From contig NZ_CP165734.1 in the NCBI RefSeq assembly GCF_041200145.1, forward strand, positions 4,278,001-4,342,000: a stretch of 64,000 nucleotides of DNA, read 5' to 3'. Each line of letters begins with the position of its first letter. Within the stretch, counting starts at the first letter, position 1. Shown one piece after another: positions 36,749 to 45,055 of the stretch. A model generated the notes under the pieces. That model was given only the letters and a program-made list of their open reading frames with translations. It made no database searches and was not told the origin of the DNA. This DNA comes from Bradyrhizobium sp. LLZ17 (lineage in GTDB: Bacteria > Pseudomonadota > Alphaproteobacteria > Rhizobiales > Xanthobacteraceae). The position numbers and the translations under genes were made by a program.

Positions 36749-37370
36749 CGGGCTGCTTCTCCGGGGCTGCGTTGGCGAAGGCGGCCAGCGCCTTTGCGGC
36801 GGCTTCCGCCTTGAGCAGGCGCGGATAGGCGGAGACATCGACGCCGAAACGGCGCGCATTGGCGAGCTGCGGCACCAGGCAGAGATCGGCAAGTGTCGGC
36901 GCATCGCCGAAGCAGAACGGGCCGGGCTCGTTCCTGATCAGCGTCTCACACGCAGACAGTCCCTCGCGATTGACCCAGGCCGCCCATTCCTGGACTTTCT
37001 CCTCGGCAAGCCCGAGTTCACGCAGGCGTGCCAGCACCTTCAGGTTCTGCACGGGGTGCGTATCGCAGGCAATGGCGAGCGCGAACGCCCGCACCTTGGC
37101 GCGCTTGAGCGGATCTTTCGGCAGCAGCGGCGGATTGGGGTGGGTTTCGTCGAGCCATTCGATGATCGCCACCGACTGGGTCAGCACTGCGCCCGCATCG
37201 TCCTCCAGCGCCGGCACCAGCCCCTGCGGGTTGATGGCGAGATAGCTGGGGGCGCATTGCTCGCCCTTGCGCAGATGATGCGGCAGATGCTCCGCACCGA
37301 GGCCCTTCAGGTTCAGCGCGATCCGCACCCGGTAGGCGGCGCTGGAGCGGAAATAGCCGTGCAGCTTCAT
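36738..37370 (-). CDS. Maleylacetoacetate/maleylpyruvate isomerase (zeta-class GST)
   Basis: 210 residues from ATG 37370 after GAGGG. The zeta-class glutathione site motif is SSAAYRVRIALNLKG, and QGLVPALEDDAGAVLTQSVA follows. In a gentisate locus the natural role is to turn maleylpyruvate into fumarylpyruvate with glutathione. By sequence alone it could also be the tyrosine-pathway enzyme. No fumarylpyruvate hydrolase is in the window. The first gene of the isomerase-marR unit. Confidence 0.87.
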   Translation of the reverse strand: MKLHGYFRSSAAYRVRIALNLKGLGAEHLPHHLRKGEQCAPSYLAINPQGLVPALEDDAGAVLTQSVAIIEWLDETHPNPPLLPKDPLKRAKVRAFALAIACDTHPVQNLKVLARLRELGLAEEKVQEWAAWVNREGLSACETLIRNEPGPFCFGDAPTLADLCLVPQLANARRFGVDVSAYPRLLKAEAAAKALAAFANAAPEKQPDAE

Positions 37371-37389
37371 CAGAACCCTCCCTCTATCT

Positions 37390-37489
37390 GTCATTCCCGG
37401 GCGATGCGTTAGCATCGAACTATGGTGCGCAATTGCGCACCTGAGAATCTCGAGATTCCGGGTTCGCGCTTCGCGCGCCCCGGAATGAC
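37390..37489. repeat. Palindromic intergenic repeat, family E
   Basis: GTCATTCCCGGGCGATGCG at one end and CGCGCCCCGGAATGAC at the other are inverted. An inner perfect hairpin is GGTGCGCAATTGCGCACC. It lies in the divergent gap, between the isomerase start and the operator before gentisate dioxygenase. Confidence 0.8.
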
Positions 37490-37512
37490 GACCCGGACTG
37501 TTGTTCAACAAG

Positions 37513-37548
37513 TTGACGCTACCTAGACTGTCAGTATACTGTCAATTA
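37513..37548 (+). promoter_or_regulatory. Promoter with MarR operator for gentisate dioxygenase
   Basis: A -35 TTGACG (37513-37518), a 16-bp spacer and a -10 TATACT (37535-37540) make a good sigma-70 promoter. The 27-bp element at 37522-37548, shared with 33280-33306, covers the -10. The dyad TGTCAGTATACTGTCA (14 of 16 bases symmetric) is centred there, so a bound repressor would block RNA polymerase. Confidence 0.72.
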
Positions 37549-37571
37549 ACAAAACGAACGGGAGCCGCACC

Positions 37572-38612
37572 ATGGAAGCCGTGACCAGGACGCCGGAACG
37601 CGAGGCGTTCTACAAGAAGATCGACGGCGAGAACCTCACCGCGCTGTGGACGGTGATGGGCGATTTGATCACGCCGGAGCCCAGGAGCGCCTGCCGGCCG
37701 CACCTCTGGAAATTCGACGTCGTCCGCGACTACATGACGGAGGCCGGCAAGCTGATCACGGCCAAGGAAGCCGAGCGGCGCGTGCTCGTGCTGGAAAACC
37801 CCGGCCTGCGCGGCCAGTCCAAGATCACGACCTCGCTCTATGCCGGCGTGCAGATGGTGGTTCCCGGCGACGTCGCACCGGCACACCGGCACAGTCAGTC
37901 GGCGCTGCGCTTCGTGCTCGAAGGCAAGGGCGCCCATACGGCTGTCGACGGCGAGCGCACCGCGATGGAGCCCGGCGACTTCATCATCACGCCGTCGATG
38001 ACCTGGCACGATCATTCCAACGAGACCGACCAGCCGATGTTCTGGCTCGACGGTCTCGACATTCCCATGGTGCAGTTCTTCGACTGCTCGTTTGCGGAAG
38101 GCGCCAAGGACGACCAGCAGAAGATCACAAGACCGGCCGGCGACAGCTTTGCGCGCTATGGCCATAACCTTTTGCCGGTCGACATAAAACGATCGTCGAA
38201 GACCTCGCCGATCTTCAGCTATCCCTATGCCTACACCCGCGAGGCGTTGGAGAAGGCGCGCGCGAGCCAGGAGTGGGACGCGTGCCACGGGCTGAAGCTG
38301 AAGTTCAGCAATCCCGAGACCGGCGATTTCGCGATGCCGACCATCGGCACCTTCATCCAGCTGCTGCCGAAGGGTTTCAAGACCGCGCGTTACCGCTCGA
38401 CCGATGCGACGGTGTTCTGTCCGATCGAAGGCCACGGCCGTAGCCGGATTGGGGATGCCGTGTTCGAATGGGGCCCGCGCGATCTTTTCGTGGTGCCGAG
38501 CTGGCAATGGGTGACGCACGAGGCCGACATGGATGCCGTGCTGTTCAGCTTTTCGGACCGGCCCGTGCAGCAGAAGCTCGACCTGTTCCGCGAGGATCGC
38601 GGCAACGCGTAA
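37572..38612 (+). CDS. Gentisate 1,2-dioxygenase
   Basis: 346 residues, bicupin. The Fe(II) ligands of the first cupin lie in VAPAHRHSQSALRFVLEGKG, with TWHDHSNETDQPMFWLDGLD later in the same domain. The second cupin is the C-terminal part (GTFIQLLPKGFKTARYRSTD, LFVVPSWQWVTHEAD). It opens the ring of gentisate with O2 to give maleylpyruvate. It is the central enzyme of the locus and its product is the substrate of the isomerase on the other strand. Confidence 0.95.
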   Translation: MEAVTRTPEREAFYKKIDGENLTALWTVMGDLITPEPRSACRPHLWKFDVVRDYMTEAGKLITAKEAERRVLVLENPGLRGQSKITTSLYAGVQMVVPGDVAPAHRHSQSALRFVLEGKGAHTAVDGERTAMEPGDFIITPSMTWHDHSNETDQPMFWLDGLDIPMVQFFDCSFAEGAKDDQQKITRPAGDSFARYGHNLLPVDIKRSSKTSPIFSYPYAYTREALEKARASQEWDACHGLKLKFSNPETGDFAMPTIGTFIQLLPKGFKTARYRSTDATVFCPIEGHGRSRIGDAVFEWGPRDLFVVPSWQWVTHEADMDAVLFSFSDRPVQQKLDLFREDRGNA

Positions 38613-38631
38613 GGCTGGATGCCAGCCACAC

Positions 38632-38719
38632 CGTCATTGCGAGGAGCACTTGCGACGAGGCAATCCAGAATCCCACCACGGAAAGATTTCTGGATTGCTT
38701 CGCTTCGCTCGCAATGACG
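38632..38719. repeat. Palindromic intergenic repeat, family A
   Basis: CGTCATTGCGAGGAGCACTT opens and CTTCGCTCGCAATGACGG closes, with GCAATCCAGAA / TTCTGGATTGC arms inside. Same family as 450-529. It separates the convergent dioxygenase and ABC permease genes. Confidence 0.88.
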
Positions 38720-38729
38720 GGAGTACGCC

Positions 38730-39557
38730 TTACCGCCAGTGCAACAGCCGCGTCTCCAGCCAATTGATCACCCTGCCCACCGCCAACCCGAACACCGACA
38801 GGATCACCACGCCCGCGAGCAGCTGATCCGTCTGCATCAGATTGCCCGCCTGCAAGACGAACGCGCCGATGCCGTATTGGGCGCCGATCATCTCGGCGCT
38901 GACGACGAGCAACAGCGCCACCGAGGCGGTGATACGGAAACCGGCGAGGATCGCGGGCAAGGCGCCCGGCCAGATCACCTTGCGCACGATGGTGGCGAAC
39001 GGCACGTTGAAGCTCTGCGCCATGCGGATGAGGTTGCGCGGCACCCCGTCGACGCCGCTATAGACCGAGATCGCCGTCGAGAAAAACACCCCTAACGCGA
39101 TGGTCGCGATTTTGGGCTCTTCGCCGATGCCGAGCCACAGGATCAACAGCGGTAGCAGCGCGATCTTCGGGATCGGGAACAGCGCCGAGATGAAAGTGAT
39201 GCCGACGCTGCGCGCGAGCCGCGACAGGCCGATGGCGAAGCCGACCGCAATTCCGGCCGTCGTCCCCAGCAGCCAGCCGACGCCGATGCGCAGCAATGAA
39301 GCGGAAAGGTGCTGCCATAGCGCGCCCGAGATCGCGAGCTGGTAGATCGCGCGCGCAATTGCCACTGGCGCCGGCAGGAACAGCGGATTGACGACGCCGG
39401 CGCTGCCGGCCGCCTGCCAGATCGCAATGACCAATGCGAGCGCGATCCAGCCGCCAAACCGGCTGCTCGCGGGCACGAAGCCGGCGCCGCGAAAGCGAAC
39501 GCGGCGGGTCGTCTCGTCCTTTGTCGATGATGTCGCTGCCGGTGCGCGATCAAGCAT
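38730..39557 (-). CDS. ABC transporter permease, SsuC/TauC type
   Basis: 275 residues from ATG 39557 (MLDRAPAATSSTKDE). Six hydrophobic helices, for example WIALALVIAIWQAAGSAGVV, and an EAA loop around QSFNVPFATIVRKVIWPGAL. It overlaps the ATPase gene by 8 bp. It is the membrane channel of the importer whose binding protein is at 40565. Confidence 0.92.
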   Translation of the reverse strand: MLDRAPAATSSTKDETTRRVRFRGAGFVPASSRFGGWIALALVIAIWQAAGSAGVVNPLFLPAPVAIARAIYQLAISGALWQHLSASLLRIGVGWLLGTTAGIAVGFAIGLSRLARSVGITFISALFPIPKIALLPLLILWLGIGEEPKIATIALGVFFSTAISVYSGVDGVPRNLIRMAQSFNVPFATIVRKVIWPGALPAILAGFRITASVALLLVVSAEMIGAQYGIGAFVLQAGNLMQTDQLLAGVVILSVFGLAVGRVINWLETRLLHWR

Positions 39558-40323
39558 GCTGCACCTCGCGCTCGGCATCGATCGCCTCGGTGCGGATCAG
39601 CGACCAGATCTGGTTCTGGAGCGCGAGCAGCTTTTCACGCGCGGCGATTTCGCCGCGCTCGGTGCGCGTCATCGGCACGGTCACGACCTCGCGAATGCGG
39701 CCCGGCCGGCGCGACAGCACCACGATGCGATCGGCGAGCCGCGCCGCCTCTTCGAGATTGTGGGTGACATAGACCGCGCCCATGCCGCCGTCCGCGAGCA
39801 AACGGACAAAATCCTCCATCAGCAGCTCGCGGGTCTGCGAATCCAGTGCCGACAGCGGCTCGTCCATCAGCAGTATCGCAGGCTTGACCGCAAGCGCGCG
39901 CGAGATGCCGACCCGCTGGCGCATGCCGCCGGAGAGCTGCTTCGGATAGGTTTTGCGGAAGTCGGTCAGGCCTGTGCGGCGCAGCGCGTCATCGACCAGC
40001 GCCCGGCGCTGGATGGCCGAGAGCTGCGTGTGCAGCAGCGGGAATTCGACGTTCTCCTCGACATTGGCCCAGGGCAGTAGCGCGAAATCCTGGAACACGA
40101 AGGTGAGCGGATTGAGGCTGCCCGCCGGCGGCGATCCGCGCAGCTCGGGCGCGCCCGACGTCGGCTGCAACAGCCCGCCGAGGATCGACAGCAGCGTGCT
40201 CTTGCCGCAGCCGGAGGGACCGACAATCGCCACCACCTCGCCGGCGCTGACCGTGAACGAGACATCGTCGAGCACGGCGAGATCGCCGAAGCGATGGGTG
40301 ATATGGTTGGCGATCAGGTCCAT
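39550..40323 (-). CDS. ABC transporter ATP-binding protein, SsuB/TauB type
   Basis: 257 residues. Walker A GPSGCGKST, Q-loop FVFQDFALLPW, signature LSGGMRQRVGISRAL, Walker B ILLMDEPLSALD and switch His (YVTHNLEEA) are all intact. It pairs with the permease it overlaps. Confidence 0.94.
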   Translation of the reverse strand: MDLIANHITHRFGDLAVLDDVSFTVSAGEVVAIVGPSGCGKSTLLSILGGLLQPTSGAPELRGSPPAGSLNPLTFVFQDFALLPWANVEENVEFPLLHTQLSAIQRRALVDDALRRTGLTDFRKTYPKQLSGGMRQRVGISRALAVKPAILLMDEPLSALDSQTRELLMEDFVRLLADGGMGAVYVTHNLEEAARLADRIVVLSRRPGRIREVVTVPMTRTERGEIAAREKLLALQNQIWSLIRTEAIDAEREVQHA

Positions 40324-40335
40324 CTCATGGCCTCA

Positions 40336-40457
40336 GTGTCGTCCCGGCGAAGGCCGGGACCCATACGCCGAGTGGCAGTTGTGGCGCAAAATAGTCATTG
40401 CCTGTCTTCGCCAAATTCAATTCGGCGGTTATGGGTCCCGGCCTTCGCCGGGACGAC
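40336..40457. repeat. Palindromic intergenic repeat, family B
   Basis: Same arms as 36093-36216 (GTCGTCCCGGCGAAGGCCGG and inverse), also with ACCCATACGCCGAG next to the left arm. It lies inside the ABC operon, between the binding-protein and ATPase genes. Confidence 0.92.
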
Positions 40458-40564
40458 GCTGACGGCCGAGCTGCACGTGGGCCGTGCGCCCTTCGAGGCC
40501 TGCCTTGCGGCAAGCCGCAAGACAGGCACCTCGGGGTGACGGGGATAGTTCGAAGAACGTGGCA

Positions 40565-41569
40565 TCAATCCGCCTTCACAAATTCCTTGGCGATGATCGT
40601 ATTCGCATCAAAGCCCTTGTCGGCAAAGCCCTGCTCCTGGAGCCATTTGATCTGGTTGTCGACGTTCTTGACGTCGAGCTTGCCGTCCGGATCGATATAG
40701 GCGCAGTTGCCGACCACCTGCTCGACCGGCAAATTGGTGTACTTGGCGATGATCTCCAGCAGCGGCTTTGTCTTGTCGTTGATCGGGGCTGTGCCGTTCT
40801 TCATCGCGGCAAGGATGACGTCGTGATATTCGCGGTCGGCTTTCGCCAACACGCCGAGCAGCTTCGTCACCAGAACCTTGTTGGCGAGCGTCTTCGGCGA
40901 AGCGAACACCGCGCCCAATTGCCAGGGCGTCTCGTCGCCGACCCAACCCAGAAACTTCGCGCCGCCATCGTCCATCAGCTTTCGCGCGGTCGAAATCGGC
41001 AGCAGCGCCGCATCGACGGTCTCGCCCTTGAGCGCCGCGGCCGCATTCGACAGCGATTGCAGCGGGACGATCTTCACATCCGACAGCTTGAATCCGTATT
41101 TGTCCGCCAACAGGCCCAGCGAATAGTGGAACGAGGAGCCAACCTGCGTCACCGCCACGCGCTTGCCCGCAAGGTCCTTCGGCGTCCTCAATCCGGCTGC
41201 GTAGGCATTGTTGCTGGCGAAATAACCGATCAGGGGATAGCCGGCCCTCTCGCGGCTCATGCCGCCGATCACCTTCAACACGCCCTTGCCGGCGAGATTG
41301 TAGAGGCCGGCCGTGAACGCGGTGACGCCGAAATCGACGTCGCCCGAGGTGGTGGCGACCGCGATCGGCTGCGCGGCATCGAAGAACTTCAGCTCGACGT
41401 CGAGGCCGGCCTCGCGAAAATAGCCCTTGTCCTGCGCGATGAACACCGGCGCGGATGACGACAGGCGGAGCACGCCGATTTTGGCCTTGAGCGCGTCCTC
41501 GGCCCGGGCCGTCCCCATCGCCATGATCGCCACCAGGCCGGCAACCGCGAGCCGCGCAATCCCGATCAT
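40565..41569 (-). CDS. ABC transporter substrate-binding protein, NMT1/TauA type
   Basis: 334 residues from ATG 41569 after GAGGAAACG. A signal peptide ends near MGTARAEDA. The fold is seen as IGVLRLSSSAPVFIAQDKGY, GLDVELKFFDAAQPIAVATT, DVDFGVTAFTAGLYNL and LAGKRVAVTQVGSSFHYSLG. It binds a small acid or aromatic in the periplasm. Its position beside the gentisate locus hints at aromatic-acid uptake, but no residue proves this. Confidence 0.88.
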   Translation of the reverse strand: MIGIARLAVAGLVAIMAMGTARAEDALKAKIGVLRLSSSAPVFIAQDKGYFREAGLDVELKFFDAAQPIAVATTSGDVDFGVTAFTAGLYNLAGKGVLKVIGGMSRERAGYPLIGYFASNNAYAAGLRTPKDLAGKRVAVTQVGSSFHYSLGLLADKYGFKLSDVKIVPLQSLSNAAAALKGETVDAALLPISTARKLMDDGGAKFLGWVGDETPWQLGAVFASPKTLANKVLVTKLLGVLAKADREYHDVILAAMKNGTAPINDKTKPLLEIIAKYTNLPVEQVVGNCAYIDPDGKLDVKNVDNQIKWLQEQGFADKGFDANTIIAKEFVKAD

Positions 41570-41601
41570 CTCGTTTCCTCTCTTTTTTCTCTTGCAGGCC
41601 G

Positions 41602-42966
41602 TCACAGTCCCTCGGGGACGGGCTGGTCCCGCCCGATGAAGGCGCCCTGTTGTTTCAACGTTTCCTGCAACTTTTCAACCGGGATTTCGCGTGGAATGCG
41701 ATTACCTGAGAGTGCCAGCGCCGCTGCGGAACCGGCTGCCTCCCCCATCACGAAGCAGGCACCGGACACCCGTGCCGCCGATTGGCCCTCATGGGTCATC
41801 GAGGCGCAGCGTCCGGCGACCAGCAGATTATCGACCGCGTCGGGCACCAGCATGCGGTAGGGCAGCTCGTTATAGCCGCGCGATTCGGGAATTGGCGGAA
41901 AAGTGAACACGACATCGCCGGGAACATGGGCCTCGATCGGCCAGCCATTGACACCGATGGAATCCTCGAACGAAGCGCAGCCGAGCACGTCCTCGCCGCT
42001 GAGCTGATAGCCACCCGTGACGCGCCGGGTCTCGCGGATACCGAGCTGCGGCGGCAGGTCGACGATGTAGGACTTCTCAAACCCCGGCACGGTCCGCAGG
42101 AATTCGAACGCGGCCAGCGCCTGCTTGCGGCCTTCGATCTCGCCGCGGGTGAGATCGTCCGGCTCGATGCCGTTGATGGCGTGGCCGTCCTCGCGCGCGA
42201 TTTGGGTAAAATTCACCCGCCATTCGATGCCGGACTTCTGCGGCCGTACGATCGCGCTTTTGCGCGGGAATTTGTGGGTGCCGGCGGCACTGGCCTTTTC
42301 CATCAATTGCGGGATGGTGCGCCAGGCCTCGCCCGCCCGCTGCGGATCGATGCCGTTGAGGCGGAGCATCATTGACGGGTACAGGGGATGGCCGTGTTCG
42401 TCGCCAAGCTCGAACGGCGCGCCGGCCCAGACCGCGAGATCGCCGTCGCCGGAACAGTCGATGAATATCTCCGCGCGTACCGCCTGCCGGCCGGCCTTGG
42501 TCTCCACCATCAGCGCGTCGATGCGGCGGTCGTCGCCCATCACCACGCCGGCGCCGAGCGCATGGAACAGGATGTGCACCTTGTGGCTGCCGAGCAGTTC
42601 GTCGGCCGCGATCTTGTAGGCGGCGGTGTCATAGGCCTGGGCAAAGACCTTGCCGAGGATCAGATGCGGCGCGTTCAGCCCGTTCAGGCGGTCGATCCGC
42701 GCCAACAGCTCGGATGCCATGCCCTGTACCAGCCGGTGGTGCTCGCCATGGACGTTGCCGTGCAGACCGCAGAAATTGGTGACGCCGGCAGCGGTGCCCA
42801 TGCCACCGAGAAAGCCGTAACGCTCGATCAGCAGCGTCCGCCGCCCCGCGCGCGCGGCGGACGCCGCCGCCACGATGCCGGCCGGGCCGCCGCCGAGGAC
42901 AACGACCTCGTATTCGCCGTAGAGCGGCACCTGGCGCGCTGGTTCTTCGATGGTCGTGGCCCGCAT
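41602..42966 (-). CDS. FAD-dependent oxidoreductase
   Basis: 454 residues. The N-terminal FAD motif is VVVLGGGPAGIVAAASAARA; the sequence around FIDCSGDGDLAVWAGAPFEL and VDNLLVAGRCASMTHEGQSA is typical of the FAD_oxidored family. It has no clear cytochrome or flavoprotein partner. It is first in a unit with the downstream ABC importer genes (32 bp to the binding protein), so it probably oxidises the imported compound. Substrate unknown. Confidence 0.85.
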   Translation of the reverse strand: MRATTIEEPARQVPLYGEYEVVVLGGGPAGIVAAASAARAGRRTLLIERYGFLGGMGTAAGVTNFCGLHGNVHGEHHRLVQGMASELLARIDRLNGLNAPHLILGKVFAQAYDTAAYKIAADELLGSHKVHILFHALGAGVVMGDDRRIDALMVETKAGRQAVRAEIFIDCSGDGDLAVWAGAPFELGDEHGHPLYPSMMLRLNGIDPQRAGEAWRTIPQLMEKASAAGTHKFPRKSAIVRPQKSGIEWRVNFTQIAREDGHAINGIEPDDLTRGEIEGRKQALAAFEFLRTVPGFEKSYIVDLPPQLGIRETRRVTGGYQLSGEDVLGCASFEDSIGVNGWPIEAHVPGDVVFTFPPIPESRGYNELPYRMLVPDAVDNLLVAGRCASMTHEGQSAARVSGACFVMGEAAGSAAALALSGNRIPREIPVEKLQETLKQQGAFIGRDQPVPEGL

Positions 42967-43078
42967 GGCGCGTCCTGTCCCTGAAATCTCTTGCTTGGGT
43001 CCGACTATGAATTAACGCTGAGCAAGCTACAATCCATCAAAATGGGCGATCAGCTTTCTCGAATCGCGAAAGGTCGGG

Positions 43079-43963
43079 ATGGATATCCTGGTGAACCTTC
43101 AGGCCTTCCTCGCCACAGCCGACGCGGCCGGCTTCTCCGCCGCGGCGCGAAAGCTCAACGTCTCGACCTCGGTTGTGGCCAAGCGGGTCACGCAATTGGA
43201 GGCGCGGATCGGCACGCCGTTGTTTCATCGCTCGACCCGGCAATTGCGGCTCACCGACGCCGGCCAGCGCTACGTCCATCGCGCGCGCGGCGTCGTCACC
43301 GACGCCACCGATTTGCTGTCGCGGATGGGCGAGAAGGGCCACGATCTGGTCGATCACCTCCGCATCAAGGCGCCGACCTCGCTGACAGTGGCGCGGCTTG
43401 CGGATGCCTTTAGCGCATTCCAGACGCAGAACCCGCGGCTCAAGCTGGAGATCGTGCTGATCGATCGTCCGGTCGATCCGGTGACGGAGGGATTCGACAT
43501 CGCCATCGGCGCCTTTCCGCATTCCTTCGGCGGCGTCGTGGACGAGCCGCTCTGTGCGCTGAAGCGGCTGCTCTGTGCCTCGCCCGCCTATCTGAAGAAG
43601 CACGGCACGCCAAAGCATCCGCGCGACCTCGTCGAGCATCGCTGCCTCAGCTTTCTGCCGACGGGACCGGAGTGGATCTTTGACGGCCCGCGCGGCCGCA
43701 TCAGCATCCAGGTCAGCCCGCTACTATCCTCCAACGAGGGCCATGTGCTGGCGCGCAGCGCGATCGCGGGCAACGGCATCGCCCTGATCTCGCATTATCT
43801 CGTCGCCGACGCCTTACGCGAGGGGACACTGAAGCCGGTGCTGCGCGATTTTCCGATTCCGGAATTGTGGGTCAAGGCCGCGATCCCCGAGCGGCGGCGC
43901 AATGCAGCCGCGGTGCAGGCGTTGCTGACCTTGCTGAAAACGTCTCTTGCGCCGTCGCTGTAG
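43079..43963 (+). CDS. LysR-family transcriptional regulator
   Basis: 294 residues. The winged HTH is in FLATADAAGFSAAARKLNVS and VTQLEARIGTPLFHRSTRQL; the inducer-binding domain follows (FDIAIGAFPHSF, ARSAIAGNGIALISHYLVAD). It is divergent from the FAD oxidoreductase/ABC operon, with 112 bp between starts, and most likely controls that operon and itself. A local ATTAACGCTGAGC-type site could be bound; no clear T-N11-A site was confirmed. Confidence 0.92.
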   Translation: MDILVNLQAFLATADAAGFSAAARKLNVSTSVVAKRVTQLEARIGTPLFHRSTRQLRLTDAGQRYVHRARGVVTDATDLLSRMGEKGHDLVDHLRIKAPTSLTVARLADAFSAFQTQNPRLKLEIVLIDRPVDPVTEGFDIAIGAFPHSFGGVVDEPLCALKRLLCASPAYLKKHGTPKHPRDLVEHRCLSFLPTGPEWIFDGPRGRISIQVSPLLSSNEGHVLARSAIAGNGIALISHYLVADALREGTLKPVLRDFPIPELWVKAAIPERRRNAAAVQALLTLLKTSLAPSL

Positions 43964-43979
43964 AGGGCGCCGAGCGTGC

Positions 43980-44062
43980 GGTAACCGTAGCCCGCATGGA
44001 GCGCGGCGGAATGCGGGGATGCCGGCCCCGGACTGCGCTTCGCTCCATCCGGGCTACGCGCC
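43980..44062. repeat. Palindromic intergenic repeat, family F
   Basis: GTAGCCCGCATGGAGCGCGG near the left and GCTTCGCTCCATCCGGGCTAC near the right are imperfect inverted copies, enclosing GGATGCCGGCCCCGGA. It separates convergent genes and could end transcription from both sides. Confidence 0.75.
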
Positions 44063-44093
44063 TGTCATAAGCCGCGGCTGCTGAGCGGCTCGC

Positions 44094-44897
44094 TCAGCCT
44101 TTGCCGCCACCCCAATTCGCCGCCCGCTTCTCGGCGAACGAGGCCAACCCTTCCGCCGCCTCCCTGCTCTGGCGCTTCAGCGAATGCAGCTGCACGAGCC
44201 GCCTGTAAGCCGCATCATCCACAGCCATTCCGCCGAACGAGCTTTCCAGCGCGAGCCGCTTGGTCTCGGCCATCGCCTCCGGCCCGTTGGCGAGCAGCTG
44301 CTCGACCACCTTGGCGCCGGCGGCGTCGAGGTCGGCCAGCGGCACGACCTCATGCACGAGGCCGATGCGGCGGGCGTCCTCGGCGCCGAAGCGTTCGCCG
44401 GTGAGTGCGTACCGGCGGACCTGCCGCACACCAATGGCATCGCAGAGTTGCGGGATGATGATTGCAGCCGTCAGGCCCCAGCGCACTTCCGTGATCGAGA
44501 ACAGGGCGTTGTCGGCCGCGATCACGACATCGCAGGCCGCGATCACGCCGGTGCCGCCGCCGAAGCAGCCACCTTGCACCAGCGCCACGGTCGGGACCGG
44601 CAAGGTGTTGAGCCGCTGCACGGCCTCGAACGTCGCGCGGGACGCGGCTTCGTTCGCGTCAGGCGATTGCGGCCGCACGCCGTTGATCCATTTGAGATCG
44701 GCGCCGGCCTGAAAGTGCTTGCCGTTGCCTCGGAGCACGACGACGCGGAGGTTGGGCTGTTTGCCGAGTTCGTCCATGGCCGCGAGCACGCCCGCGATCA
44801 ACGCGCCGTCATAGGCGTTGTTCACCTCCGGACGGTTGAGCGTGACGGTCGCGACGCCACGGGCATCTGATGTCCACAGGACGGGGTTGGCGGTCAT
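44094..44897 (-). CDS. Enoyl-CoA hydratase/isomerase family protein
   Basis: 267 residues, crotonase fold. The CoA-binding/oxyanion segments are GKHFQAGADLKWI and QGGCFGGGTGVIAACDVVIA; ITEVRWGLTAAIIIPQL follows, with a Glu in the catalytic region. It probably hydrates or isomerises an acyl-CoA in fatty- or branched-acid breakdown. Which chain length it uses is unknown. It is divergent from panE-like 45056. Confidence 0.92.
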   Translation of the reverse strand: MTANPVLWTSDARGVATVTLNRPEVNNAYDGALIAGVLAAMDELGKQPNLRVVVLRGNGKHFQAGADLKWINGVRPQSPDANEAASRATFEAVQRLNTLPVPTVALVQGGCFGGGTGVIAACDVVIAADNALFSITEVRWGLTAAIIIPQLCDAIGVRQVRRYALTGERFGAEDARRIGLVHEVVPLADLDAAGAKVVEQLLANGPEAMAETKRLALESSFGGMAVDDAAYRRLVQLHSLKRQSREAAEGLASFAEKRAANWGGGKG

Positions 44898-45055
44898 CGG
44901 GATCTCCGGTCATGTTGTTTGCCGCGCACTATGGCCGAGGCCACGCACCCCGATCCATATCTTTCCGTCGTAGGGCTGCCGCGTCCATCGCATGGCGGCT
45001 TGTGCCATGCTGGCGCCGGGCGGCAGTCAAGGGATCAGGACGGGGACATCACATC

